Assembly: GCA_946800325.1 (NCBI GenBank)
Contig: OX326957.1
Location: forward strand, 53,067,798 to 53,131,797
Reading direction: 5' to 3'
DNA: 64,000 nucleotides
Origin: Luzula sylvatica
Lineage: Eukaryota > Streptophyta > Magnoliopsida > Poales > Juncaceae
In this document: one piece after another, positions 1 to 11,587 of the stretch
Position numbering within the stretch: the first letter of the stretch is position 1
Layout of the letters: each line of letters starts with the position of its first letter
The notes under the pieces: model-generated
The model's input: the letters and a program-made list of their open reading frames with translations, nothing else
Told to the model about the DNA's origin: nothing
Databases searched by the model: none
Program-made: the position numbers and the translations under genes

Positions 1-191
1 ACATCTTAATTTAGCTACTTTGCTTTAACAACCGATTTCCCAACAATGGAAGAAACTGAAATTGATTCATTGTATAGGTGAGTTCATAAATCCAGTGCCC
101 TTTTGTATTCATCCCGCCCCACTTCACACGTTTCGGCAACATTGTATCCAATTTCGAAGAAGGTTAAGTTCAAGCCAACCCCACACACTTA

Positions 192-1949
192 GGGGACTGT
201 TTGGATGGCTACATTAGGGGCTACACAAGAAGTTGACACTTCAGCGATTGACAATTCTGCATTTGCATTTCAATTCTCATGTTTGGATGTAAAAATCTAA
301 AACAACTGTTTTTGTTATTTCTATTGTTTGGATGATAAATGTTCACACTACTGTAATTATATTTTACATGTTTGAATTGATGCCAGTATAAATGCATATA
401 ATAAGAACATTAAAATAAAATAGTATGTGTATTAAATTCATAATCTTTCATAACAACTAATTAGAGTGCATAACCAAATATAAATTTAACAAATATTATA
501 CAAAATAGAACAAACTAACAAAGATAATTATTAGATGTCTTGCTTAAGAGTTTCTCATTCTAACAATATAAATACAACAACAAAAAATTCAATAATTGAA
601 AATAACAATTAATATTCCTTAAACCTAATTGCGGCCTCATTTTTCTTTTGCAAAGATCTATTACAATTACTTTCATTTGTCAAGTCCTTCGTGAGACGAG
701 AAAATTCTGGGGATACAAAATTTTCGTACTCTAAATTAATGTTTGTGGTTTTTCAATATTACATCAGATGAAGGCTTTGCCACCTCCTTCAAAAAAATAT
801 TTCATTTTCCCCCATATTTAATGAATTATGTGATTTTTAAGCACAACATTGTTTTCTCATTTCATATCTTGACCTGATTATACATTTTTTTGTTTGATAA
901 TACTCAAGTATTAGCAAAAACGAATTGATTGAAATTTCAGGACCACCCGGTCCCCCGTACCAGCAATAAAGAAAGTGTCTTCGATTTTGTCGGTACCGTG
1001 CCTTGTGTCCCCAAATTTTGCTGGTACCAATACTTCTTTACCAGAACCAAGCTGGAATCATGCACAATTGAATTAAATCACCTGAAATTTACCGAATAAT
1101 CAATCAATATCATCAACAAATTCAGTAAATTTTGCAACATACACATAACAAGATTAAGATAACTTAAGCAACAAGATATGCATATAAAATATTAAACAAA
1201 TTTAACCAACAAAAAAATTTAAATCAAAGATTATGTCATTGAGTTTATACTTGTGCAATTAATAACTAACATTTAGGGTTTTCTTTATTGGGACTCTTAC
1301 TAAATACTACTAATTACTAATTAGGGTTTACTGTATGAAATTATGGTACATTTACAAGAATCTATGGTCATTCCGGACAGTTTAGATCCAATTTTGCAAA
1401 TTGAAATTGTTTAAAGTCTAATTTACGGATTGACTAGAAGCTAAATTGATTAGGGCAAGGGATGTGTGTGCTTGTCAGAGATGTAGATCTCCCTTCCCTC
1501 TCGCTCAGCTCTCTCACTCAAGAGTCAAGACCATAAAAACCATCAGAAACACAAAAATACAACAAACGCAAAACCCAGGTTTCTTTATACGATCAACTAG
1601 AGAGAGAGACAAAGAGGAACTTACTAGATGAAGGAGCACGATCTATCAAGAAGTACAAAGATTGACGATCTCCGAAGAAACGCCCGATGAGACGATGTGC
1701 GGATAGACAGAGAAACAATATTGGTGGGGGAGAAAGGTGAAGTCGTTGGAGAACTCCCGCCAATTTTATGTTATGCTGTAGTAGCATCCCTTGTAATTTT
1801 GACGGGGTGTATAGATGCAGCAGATGAGTGTCTTGGGAATATAAAACTGCAGTAGGTACTACCAATATAATGATCCAAACAAAACGTTTAAACTAATTGC
1901 AGTAATTGGCATTGCTAACTGACTTTAATACACTAGTCTAAACATGCCC
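192..1949. mobile_element. Harbinger/Tourist-like non-autonomous element
   Basis: The element starts GGGGACTGTTTGG and ends CTAAACATGCCC, an imperfect terminal inverted repeat of the GGGxxTGTTTGG type. TTA flanks both sides (189-191 and 1950-1952), fitting the 3-bp TTA/TWA target duplication of PIF/Harbinger elements. The homologous copy B reads straight through the site near 4710. No transposase reading frame is visible, so it would need an enzyme in trans. Confidence 0.7.
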
Positions 1950-2485
1950 TTAACTGGTTAGATATGAATTAAGATATACGTAGTTACGTAATACATTTTT
2001 GGGAAGTATTCGTATTTTGTATCATTTAATACAAATCATCTAGTGTGGGTTGCCCCACGATTTAATCCAAAAAAAAGCACGCTGATTTTTAAAACAGTAA
2101 AAAGAAACCCTAACTTTTAAACAATAGATAAATAATTAGCAAAAAATGTTTACACATTATTTAATATTAGTTAGGGACATTTTTGAAACAAAAGTTCTGA
2201 AGTCAAATGATTTTCTGAGTATTTGAAAGTTTAGGGGGTTTTAAGCAGTTTGAGCCAACTTTCAATACATTTTTAACGAGAGTTCTTCATTGGAGACTAG
2301 TGCTCGCAAAAAAGAAAATCATAGCTCGTTGTTCAATCGAAATTTGCTCGGAAATAACGAGCTCGAAACATCTCGAGCGAACTATAGATCATTCGGAAAT
2401 AACTAGCATTAAAGCTCAAACAGAAATCAAGCTGACCCATGTTGCTCAGCTGGAGATGCAGACAGCTCACCAATATAGGCACCGC

Positions 2486-2652
2486 CAGAGACGGAACTGG
2501 ACTGAAATGATAGGGGGGGCCAGAATTTAGTAATGTAATACATTTTCATAGATCTATTATAAAAATATGCATAATTTTAGGGGTATCCTTGCATTTTTCC
2601 ATTTCATAGGGGGGGCTCCAGCCCCTGCCTGCCACCCCCTGGTTCCGTCTTG
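2486..2652. mobile_element. Small hAT-type MITE with 8-bp target duplication
   Basis: A 167-bp insertion begins CAGAGACGGAAC and ends GTTCCGTCTTG, forming terminal inverted repeats. It is bounded by the exact 8-mer GGCACCGC at 2478-2485 and 2653-2660. Copy B of the surrounding repeat has one TGCACCGC near 5199-5206 and no insertion, which gives an unoccupied site. The 8-bp duplication and CA-starting termini fit the hAT superfamily. Confidence 0.8.
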
Positions 2653-3532
2653 GGCACCGCACTCAGTTAGCTAGAGTCAAATATTATTCGCAAACCCAAT
2701 ATTTAAAATTTTAATTAAGATTTGCTGGGGCAATTCCTGAAAAAGGAAAAACCCCTCTAAAAATTATGGTATACTGCTTAAATATGGAGTGCACACGGTA
2801 TTCTTTAGTAAAAGGCGAAAGAATAGTTCGCTTTGTGCACACCACGCAGCTGCGTGATTTTAAGTATCCACAGCCCCCGCTGTTATATAGCATACATAAC
2901 ATTATATAATGTTATTCTGAAAGTGTGGGACTTAACTCTGCGCTCCCCTGCTCCGTTCCGCTCCAATTCAAGTTCGGCTTATTGGCCCATTGGGCCATCT
3001 TCCAACTCCTCTCCATTTTATTTCCAAAGGAGATCTCTATTAATGATATTTGGAATACACCCAGCAGAGAGAAGAGAGTGAAAATTATAGATGGCAGGAG
3101 ATCTCCATTTTAAATGAAAATCAGATTGGAAATTTTTTATGACACACTGTACCACACAGATGTATAAGAGATAGGATACGTTAATTTCTTCAAATTTCTT
3201 CAAATAAATGTTGCAAAGATTCTAACTTTCTTGTGCTTCGCGTTTTTCTCATTTTTGATCTATATATCAGTGTTTTGATTCTCGAGTTATTACATTAGGG
3301 AAATTATGCAATGCCTCCAAAATGCATCCAGAATATTTTGATGTAGTTATTGCTGAAATCATTAGAATGGTTAATAAAAATAATTAGCACCACAATTAAC
3401 ATATAATTAACGCGTACAAAAAAGCAGTTAATTCGTACATGTTAATTAACGTACATATTAATTATCTTTTAATTAATTTGTATATGTTAATTTTACGTTA
3501 ATTATAATCATAATTATTTCAAAGGGGATTTA

Positions 3533-5602
3533 CACTATTTACTTTTTGTCGATAGTCTTTAAAATTGTCGAGCTGTCATGACTCGAGTTTGAACCATTTT
3601 GCAAATAAACCACCAGATCATTTGTATACGAACCACAATACGTTACACTTACCCCGGTATTCAATTCTCACTGTCTGAATGTTCATTATCAAAATCAAAA
3701 TACTAATATACCCAAAATTAAAATCTCAACTTGAGCTCGAGACTTTCTTAATCAAATGTCTATGAAATATAGATAAAGATAAAACGAACATTTGAACTAA
3801 TACATTGTCATCGCTTTTGGCGAATCATAGAGGCAAGTTCGAACTCCGCTCATTGTTTCACCTCAAAGAACATATAAATGAATTGAATGAGCTATATGGA
3901 CAGTCGTCACATGACAAATTTGAAAAAAACGAAATTCAAGGATTTTCCAAAGAGTTTCCAATCCATCATCCATGACGGCAAAAAGAGGAACTGAAGAACT
4001 ACTCTTGTGGAAAGGGAAAACGACGAATACCTCAAACAATAACAGCATTGAAATTAGAATTAGCCTAAATTACTACTATACCATTTTTTTATATTTATAA
4101 AAAGAATATCTATGGTATTCCTTCGGAAAAAAACAAATCTCGACTTGAGCTATGGAGTCGAGCCGAATTGACTCAATTTCGAGATGACCCATCAATTGAT
4201 TTTATGGATATTTAATGGCCCAACACTCTAGCAATCTTACTAATTGGATCAATTAATGCTGGATCAATTAATGCTGATCTGGCTTAGGTTTAGATTAATT
4301 ACGAGTTAATGGGTGAACAAGTAATTGTTATTTGCATTTGATAATTGGCCCATAACGGTTTTTAGAAATTCGACTTCTGATTTTGGGCCACAATAATTAC
4401 TGGGCTTGGGGACTTCATGCTGATGCGAATTATTTTAAAAAAAATCTAAGAAACTTCCTATATATTCTCATAAAATCACTTTATATAAGAAATCATTTTG
4501 CTTATCCGCTCCATAATTATTTGGTTCCACATCTTAATTTAGCTACTTTGCTTTAACAACCGGTTTCCCAACAACGGAAGAAACTGAAATTGATTCATTG
4601 TATAGGTGAATCCATAAATCCAGTGCCCTTTTGTATTCATCCTGCCCCACTTCACACGTCTCGGCAACACCGTATCCAATTTCGAAGAAGATTAAGTTCA
4701 AGCCAACCCAACACACGTAACTGGTTAGATATGAATTAAGATATACGCAGTTATGTAATACATTTTTGGGAAGTATAAGTATTCGTATTTTGTATCATTT
4801 AATACAAATCATCTAGTGTGGGTTGACCCACGATTTAATCCAAAAAAAGCACGCTCATTTTTAAAACAGTAAAAAGAAACCCTAACTTATTATTTTCCAA
4901 ACCCTTCCCTAACTTTATTTTAAACAATACATAAATAATTGGGAATTTTTTTTTTACATATTATTTAATATTAGTTAGGGACATTTTTGAAACAAAAGTT
5001 CTGGAGTCAAATGATTTTCTGAGTATTTGAAAGGTTAGGGGTTTTTTTTGAAAAAAAAAAAAGAAGTTAGGGGGTTTGTTTGAGCCACTTTCAATACATT
5101 TTTAAAGCTCGAAACATCTCATCATTCATTCGGAAATACCTAGCATTAAAGCTCAAACAGAAATCAAGCTGAACCATGTTGCTCAGCTCACCAATATATG
5201 CACCGCAGTCAGTTAGCTAGAGTCGAACATTATTCGCAAACCCAATATTTAAAAATTTAATTAAGATTTGCTGGGGCAAGTCCTGAAAAAGGAAACACCC
5301 CTCTAAAAATTATGGTATACTGCTTAAATGTGGAGTGCACACGGTATTCTTTAGTAAAAGGCGAAAGAATAGTTCGCTTTGTGCACACCACGCAGCTGCG
5401 TGATTTTAAGTATCCACAGCCCCCGCTGTTATATAGCATACAGAAACATTACATAATCACATTCTCAAGATGTGGGACTTTACTCTGCGGTCTACTGCTC
5501 CGTTCCGCTCACCTATACAATTATTGGGCCCTTTTCTGTTTCCTGGTCTATTATAAACATAGAGAGAGAGAGAGAGAGAGAGAGAGTGAAAACAAAGATA
5601 CC
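3533..5602. repeat. Tandem repeat unit, copy B
   Basis: This is the most complete of three related units. Its first kilobase (shared phrases such as ATTGTCGAGC and ATCATTTGTATA) matches copy C at 7679-8300, and its second half matches copy A. It ends in a GA microsatellite (about 5562-5586). It holds no gene; the small reading frames are not supported by composition or homology. Confidence 0.7.
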
Positions 5603-5619
5603 ATGAGCAAGGGCACTCT

Positions 5620-7376
5620 GGGGCTGTTTGGCAAGTGGAATTAGTAGAGTGGAATCGGATTATAAGGTGGAGGAGAAAAAAGTTCTGGAATTAGTAAGAT
5701 GCTGGAAAATCTAATTTTTTGTTTGGTTGAGTAGAATTTTTTTGGAATTTTGTTATTGAAAATGTAGAAATAATATGTAATTAATATTAGTAAAAAAAAA
5801 TACAAATTATAGATATAATATAATAATATTATAACTTATATTTTATATTATTACAATCATTTGAATCATAGCATCATAATTCTAATATTTTAAAAAAAAA
5901 AATAACACTATCAATAAATCATAGCATCAAAAGTATAACATGTTTTTCAAAAAAAATCATACACTATAATCGCATATTAAATTTCAACATAAGTATTGCA
6001 CATTGTAGGTTAAATACAAAATCACGCAACATAATCCAAACACATAATCATTCCGCGTCTAACTCACATCTCTTTCGTGATTGCTTTCTAATTTAGACTA
6101 TCTCGCATCATTTGCTCCTTTTGTCCTGTATCTTTGGGGTTGCCCATAATCACATCTCATAGTTGGTATTAACTGTTCTTCTCATTATTGGATAATCCAA
6201 GACGCAAGAACTATTATGACCACCGGGCACTATTTATTCATCTTGAATATGGGTCTTGATCGATTATCAATCTATAAATAAACATAAATTGAAATATATA
6301 CTAGTTAAATAGATAATTAGATATATAACTATAAAATACTTAAAAGCATAATAAGACATGATTTGGACAATGCCCCTAATTAAGAATTCCAAATGTCAAT
6401 TATTTAAAAGTTTCAAATATTTTTGAAAAAATTGAAATGAACTTTGTGCCGTATGCAATTGAAATGGCATTATTTTCTTAAAGTCAATTGAAAAATTAGA
6501 ATGAACAAATTGCATTATTTGCTTAATTGAAAAATCAGAAGCAGAAACAATGGAATGGTATTAATTGCTTAAGTGTAATTGTAAAATAATTAAGACCACT
6601 GATCAAATAAAAGATGGCATAATGAACATGGGCCTATCAATTGGAGCTTGTTGAGTATAATATGATCGAAATCGTGATTTCTAGGAGTAAGTACAATTTG
6701 AAGAAATTGAATTTGTATCCATAGTTCAGGCCCCCAGCTATGCAAATTTACAAATAAAATAGCCAACCAATTGTGCCAAAATTTATTTGCCAATCCTTGT
6801 ATAAAAAGTTCCAGACCTTGTTTGTGATGCTTAATTGATATCCAGGAAAATCAATTTACAAATTTGCAAAACTGACGAAATTCAATTTATCGAAAAGAAC
6901 CAAAAATCATTTTAGAGAAAATTCAATTTATTGACGAAATTCAATTCGCAAAACATACCTAAGATGTGACGATATAGATAAAGCCATTCTGGAGAGAGAC
7001 GGGATGAGGAGAAATGAGGCAAGGTGAAGCATGCTGATGCAACGCTAGGCAATGGGGGATGAGGCGGCAAGCACCATAGAGAAGTACCAGGCGATGAGAT
7101 GGCAAGCACCATGGAGATGGAGAAGAGCGATGGTAGAGAAGAGAGAAGGTTAGCTGGGAAAGAGACGATTGTGTTTTGAAGCGAAACTGAAGAGAGACGA
7201 AAGAAATTTTTTGCCGCACCTTGTCGCTCCAACTTTTTCTGGAGCGAGATCGAAAGGGTTTTGGGAGACCGGCGTTTTGTAATTCTCGCTTTATTCTTCC
7301 GCCAAACAAAGAATTTGTGTTTTGCGGGTATTTTTAATCCCGTTCCAGTCCAAAATTCACCGTGCCAAACAGCCCC
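5620..7376. mobile_element. Element with GGGGCTGTTTGGCA terminal inverted repeats
   Basis: The left end is GGGGCTGTTTGGCAAG and the right end is the reverse complement of GGGGCTGTTTGGCACG (14 of 16 match). At 1,757 bp it is almost the same length as the Harbinger-like element at 192-1949, but I saw no clear internal similarity. The flanks (TCT / TAA) give no clean target duplication, so the class is a guess (Harbinger or hAT). A stretch just inside the left end, about 5643-5710, recurs at about 60412-60530. The ORF-like stretches inside are not recognisable proteins. Confidence 0.6.
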
Positions 7377-8312
7377 TAATGATATATGTATGTTTAGTTT
7401 ACATAACAATGTTGAACTACATCTAAGGGCACCATATCAAATCTATTACGTTTCATCTATGTCAATCAATTGATAGCCTAATTGGTCGAGTGTGATACAT
7501 AAAAAATTATGAAATTGATTTTTATTGACAATAATGAATGGAGGATATTTGAAATTTTATTTATTTATTATAAAAAAAAACAATCAAAAACTTTTTTTCT
7601 CGTAACCAAAAATACTCTCAATTTTTTTTTTTTTTTTTTGATTAACTGAGGCGGGTTCGATGACCCGCAAAAATACTCTCAATTTTTGTCTCTAGTCTCA
7701 AAGATTGTCGAGCCGTTTTGGCTCGAGTTCGAACCATTTCGCATATAGACCACCAATCTATGATCATTTGTATATAAACCACAATCCTTTAACCCAATAT
7801 TCCATACTCACCGCATAAATGTTCATTATCGAAATGAAACTACTCATACCCACAACCCAAATATCCGATATTCATATCCAAACCCAGATAATCAATCTCA
7901 ACTCGAACTATAACGAGTCGTGCCGAATTGACTCGTGTATTTTCCACCCGAATGCAAATGGTAATTCCAAGATCGAACCGATCAATTGACTCGTGTTTTA
8001 AAAATTCCACTGCTGGTTTTTTGTCACAACCATTACTGGGCGAAATATTCTTTTGGAAAACCTAAGGAGCTTCCAATATGTTCTCATAAAATAACTTAAT
8101 ATAAGAAATCATTATGTTTCCTTCCTCCTAATTTAAGTTTTAACTGCTTTGATTTAACAACAGGTTTCCCAAGGACGGAAGAAAGCGATTGCATGCGTGA
8201 GTCCATAAAAACATTAGTTTTTGTAATGATCCATGCAGTCCCACTAGGGCCACTACAGTGACTACACACGTGTGGACAACACAACACAACACGGTACCCA
8301 ATTTTAAGAATA

Positions 8313-8904
8313 CTAGGAAAATAGCCCGCGCTTCGCTGCGGGATATATTATTTGATAAGAAATAATATAATAAGCAAAAGTAATAATTTTATATATTATT
8401 TGATATATTATTTCGCTGCGGAATATATTATTTGATATATTATTTGATAAGAAAATAGAAATATTTCTCGCGCTTCACTGGGATTTTTCAAAATTTGTTA
8501 TGATTATAAAATAATAATTTTATCTAAAACGTTATAAGTGCAAAACAAAAATAATCTTCATAAATGTTAATTTAAAAAAAAAAATCTGATATTAAATAGT
8601 CTCACAAGTATTATGCAATAAATACAAATTTTTTTCCTCCTCAAAACATATCATATGTTCCAAAAGAAAAATTCAAATATTTTATTTAGAATACAAGGCA
8701 AAAAAAAAAAAAAAAAAAAAAAAAAAACAGTAAAATATGAACAGTACCCGATAGTGAACAGTACCGGGTGTAAACAGTAACTGACAGTGAACAGTACCCG
8801 GCAGTGAACAGTACACAGGCAGTGAACAGTAACAGGCAGTGAACAGTACAGGTGACGTGGCCTCACCATATTCTTAGTATCCAACTTTTAATGGGAGAGG
8901 GAGA
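8313..8904 (-). mobile_element. Non-autonomous Helitron
   Basis: Read on the minus strand, it starts TCTCCCTCTCCC at 8904 and ends with a GC-rich hairpin (CCCGCAGCGAAGCGCGGG), a short spacer, then CTAG at 8316-8313. The flanking host bases are A (5' side) and T (3' side), as expected for A|T insertion without target duplication. At 592 bp with no Rep/helicase frame, it is non-autonomous. Its body carries a CAGTGAACAGTAC minisatellite and a long poly-A tract on the plus strand. Confidence 0.85.
8727..8849. repeat. Minisatellite, AGTGAACAGTACCCGGC type
   Basis: Six to seven imperfect repeats share the core GTGAACAGTAC with variable short spacers. They lie wholly inside the Helitron at 8313-8904, near its 5' end. 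The 29-nt poly-A run (8699-8727) lies directly beside the array. Confidence 0.85.
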
Positions 8905-9020
8905 TTTGCTCAAGTGTTTTGAATGAATGATTGATTTTTTTGTTTGTTTGTTTGTTTACTAGTCAAACACCCGGCCGGTTAGATAGGGAATTAAGATATA
9001 CGTAATGCTTTGTTCAACAA

Positions 9021-9270
9021 CTTTATATATATAAATTAATTAATTAATAAAGTAATTTACAATTTACAATAAATATTGAGCCCCCGTTTGGACGAGGGAT
9101 AAGGAGTAATCCCTCTTATTTCTTTCTCTTTCCTTGCCAAACATATCAAGTATAAAAATAAATAAGATAGGATAAAAATAAAAATTAGAAATAAAATTAT
9201 CATCACAAAAAATGATGATAAAGCTATACATCATCTATCCCTCAAATCTTTTACCAAACTATCCTCACAA

Positions 9271-9301
<31 letters not shown>

Positions 9302-10980
9302 AATATAATATAATATAATGCAAAATAATATTATATAATATAATATAATATAGTATAATAAAAATAATATAATGTAATGTCAAATAATATAATATATGGT
9401 GATTCTATGTAGGACATTTTTAAAAGGGTAATTTGAATATTTTCAAGTAATTAAATTTTTTTCTTTGTATGTATGGTCCATGGAATGCTTTAGCCTTGCC
9501 CAAGAAGAATCAGAGATGGATGAAGATAGCGAAGGAGACCAAGATTAAAAGGATACGGCATACATGTTTGATTTAGGGGTTGTGGCGAATTCCTATTTAT
9601 ATACTTACTGCATTAGTGTCCAATTGCAAGAGATTAGGTTATTTGGGCCTTGGCGGCGAGAAGAAAGAGAGTTCGAGCGGAGAAAGCGTGAAGGGATTCC
9701 CACTTTGGAAATTCCAAATTCCTATTCGAGGGAAAGAAGGAGATGTGGCGGGTAGTTGAGAGGCCTCTTGAATCTCGATAGCTATGTATGATAAAATTTG
9801 CATATCCTGCTTAGCATTAATGGATACAAACACATTTTAATATTATCATTAAATTGACAAATTACCATATTATCTTTTTAAAAAAAATCTACCATAAAGA
9901 AAAGAGTCATATCATAAAATCATCCTATAATATAATATAATATAATATAATGTAATATAATGCAATGTAACGTAACATAATATATTGTTAGGTGAATACT
10001 TAAAAAATGCAGAAGTATCATGATGATATGGATATCCAATACGGATACGGGTGTGATACGGCTGGATATGAGTCATGACATGACGACTGGAATACTTTCA
10101 GGATACGACTGTGATATTCCATTTAAGATAATTCGGCTCATAATATTTTTAAATAAATTATATATAATACTTCTAAATATACTTATAGATTACTGCTAGG
10201 ATACTTCGAGAATAAGTTTAGGATACATGTATGATATTTGTATTGTTTTGTTGATTTTATTTTTTGTCATGATATTTAAATTAAAAATATTATTTATTAT
10301 ATTAATTATATATTATATAAATATATTGAAATAATAATTATAGAGTCGTATCCGCATCTGTGATTTTTTGAAAATTGTTGTATCGCCCTATCTATATCGT
10401 ATCAGATACGATACCCATGTTCGTATATGTGCAACACATAACATAATACAATATATTATAAAATAATATAATTAATATAATATAACATAGTATACTATAC
10501 GATACTATAATATAATACAACATAACATAATATAATACAATATAATATGCTATAATGTAATATAATATAATATTGTGGATTATAATATAACATAACATAA
10601 TATAATTATAATATTATATGATTCCGAGAAAGGTTAATGTGAATTAATTTACAACTCAATTAACAAAAAAAATTAACTATTAATTCCAACATATCGATAA
10701 AAATACATGTTAATTAATCATTAATATTTGTTTTTTTTTTATATAAATATGGTGTTAGTTGGATTACTAATTAACTTTTTTTGGATTCAACATCAAGGAC
10801 GAAAAACATGAGTTGTGAGGAAAGTAAAACTTTTCATAAATATTTTTTTCCTATAAATCATCTATCTATTTATATAGTTGTTATTAGTTTCTAATTATTT
10901 TTTTATAAATCGTCATTTAAATTATAGATAAAAATAATTAAAGAAGACGGCAAAAGTGGGGAAATCTTTAAAGATTTAGT
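9021..10980. repeat. AT-rich low-complexity region, no gene
   Basis: It contains an (ATT)n run near 9270-9300 and long stretches of TATAATA-type sequence (9300-9400, 9925-9985, 10440-10620). At 10011-10440 there is a block of degenerate GATACGGATA motifs at both ends that looks like an old MITE, but I could not define its termini. The AT-only reading frames here are not credible genes. Confidence 0.7.
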
Positions 10981-11013
10981 CTATCTCGTAAGCCTGGTGT
11001 ATGTGCACACATA

Positions 11014-11016
<3 letters not shown>

Positions 11017-11071
<55 letters not shown>
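11017..11071. repeat. GA microsatellite upstream of the patatin-like gene
   Basis: An uninterrupted (AG)n tract of about 54 bases ends roughly 515 bp before the patatin-like start codon. GA/CT tracts in plant promoters and leaders can bind BPC proteins; that role is inference here. Confidence 0.9.
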
Positions 11072-11076
<5 letters not shown>

Positions 11077-11587
11077 TGTAATGAGACCGGAATAGACTGG
11101 GTGTTATCCTGTAATCAAAAGAATAACGAGGTGTTTAGAAGACATAATTCAACGGTCGTAGGGAGAGCGACGGGGAGAGAGAAAGCAAGGCGAAACGCGA
11201 GTACGCGACAGACACGATGACCTGAAGCACCCCTCCTCCTTTTCGTCGTCTTCTATCTCTCTCTCTGAAAGGGGTAATCTGCCATTGTTACCTTTTCTCT
11301 TTGGTCGCGTGCTCTTCTTTAGAAAGAAAAACAAACAAGAAGAATCGCCCATAATTGGTAGTGGAGACGAGCACGAGGGAGAAAGAGGGGGAGGAAAGAC
11401 TTGCAATTTAACTTTGTTTCTTCCCAATTTTTGGGTCTCTACCATATCCACTTTTTAAGATAAGTGTTTATACCCAATTGTTAGAGAAGCTCAGTTTGGT
11501 AAAACCCTTTGTTTGTTGGTAAAACCCTCCGTTTATCTCAAGCAAAACCAATTTCTTAGTAGTGAAAACAAAGAAACCCGATTTACC

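Larger units (their letters stand above)
1..3020. repeat. Tandem repeat unit, copy A (left part outside window)
   Basis: The first 190 bases match 4529-4718 almost base for base, and 1953-2930 matches 4711-5470. This is therefore a diverged copy of the unit at 3533-5602. Copy A carries two insertions that copy B lacks, at 192-1949 and 2486-2652. The best conserved part is 2700-2905 against 5236-5441, where I count only a few differences in about 170 bases. I recognise no protein domain. It could be a relic of a larger retroelement, but I see no LTR boundaries or primer site. Confidence 0.75.
7679..9020. repeat. Tandem repeat unit, copy C
   Basis: The left part parallels 3540-4640 of copy B. 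The right end (GGTTAGATAGGGAATTAAGA near 8978) parallels 4714 onwards. It is split by a Helitron at 8313-8904. The unit is more diverged than copies A and B, suggesting an older duplication. Confidence 0.65.

Noticed and set aside
2711..2902. Minus-strand frame of about 60 residues, preserved in both repeat copies (also 5257-5439)
   Set aside because: The whole nucleotide block is nearly identical between the copies, so an open frame is expected without selection. I see no known domain and the codon pattern gives no support.
6912..7409. 165-residue minus-strand frame
   Set aside because: It lies inside the transposon-like element at 5620-7376, overlaps another frame on the same strand, and shows no recognisable domain.
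10392..10598. 68-residue isoleucine/tyrosine-rich frame
   Set aside because: It is a translation of TATAATA-type low-complexity DNA.
9925..10620. Possible CRISPR-like or regularly spaced array
   Set aside because: The repeats are irregular AT-rich low-complexity units without unique spacers, in a plant nuclear genome.
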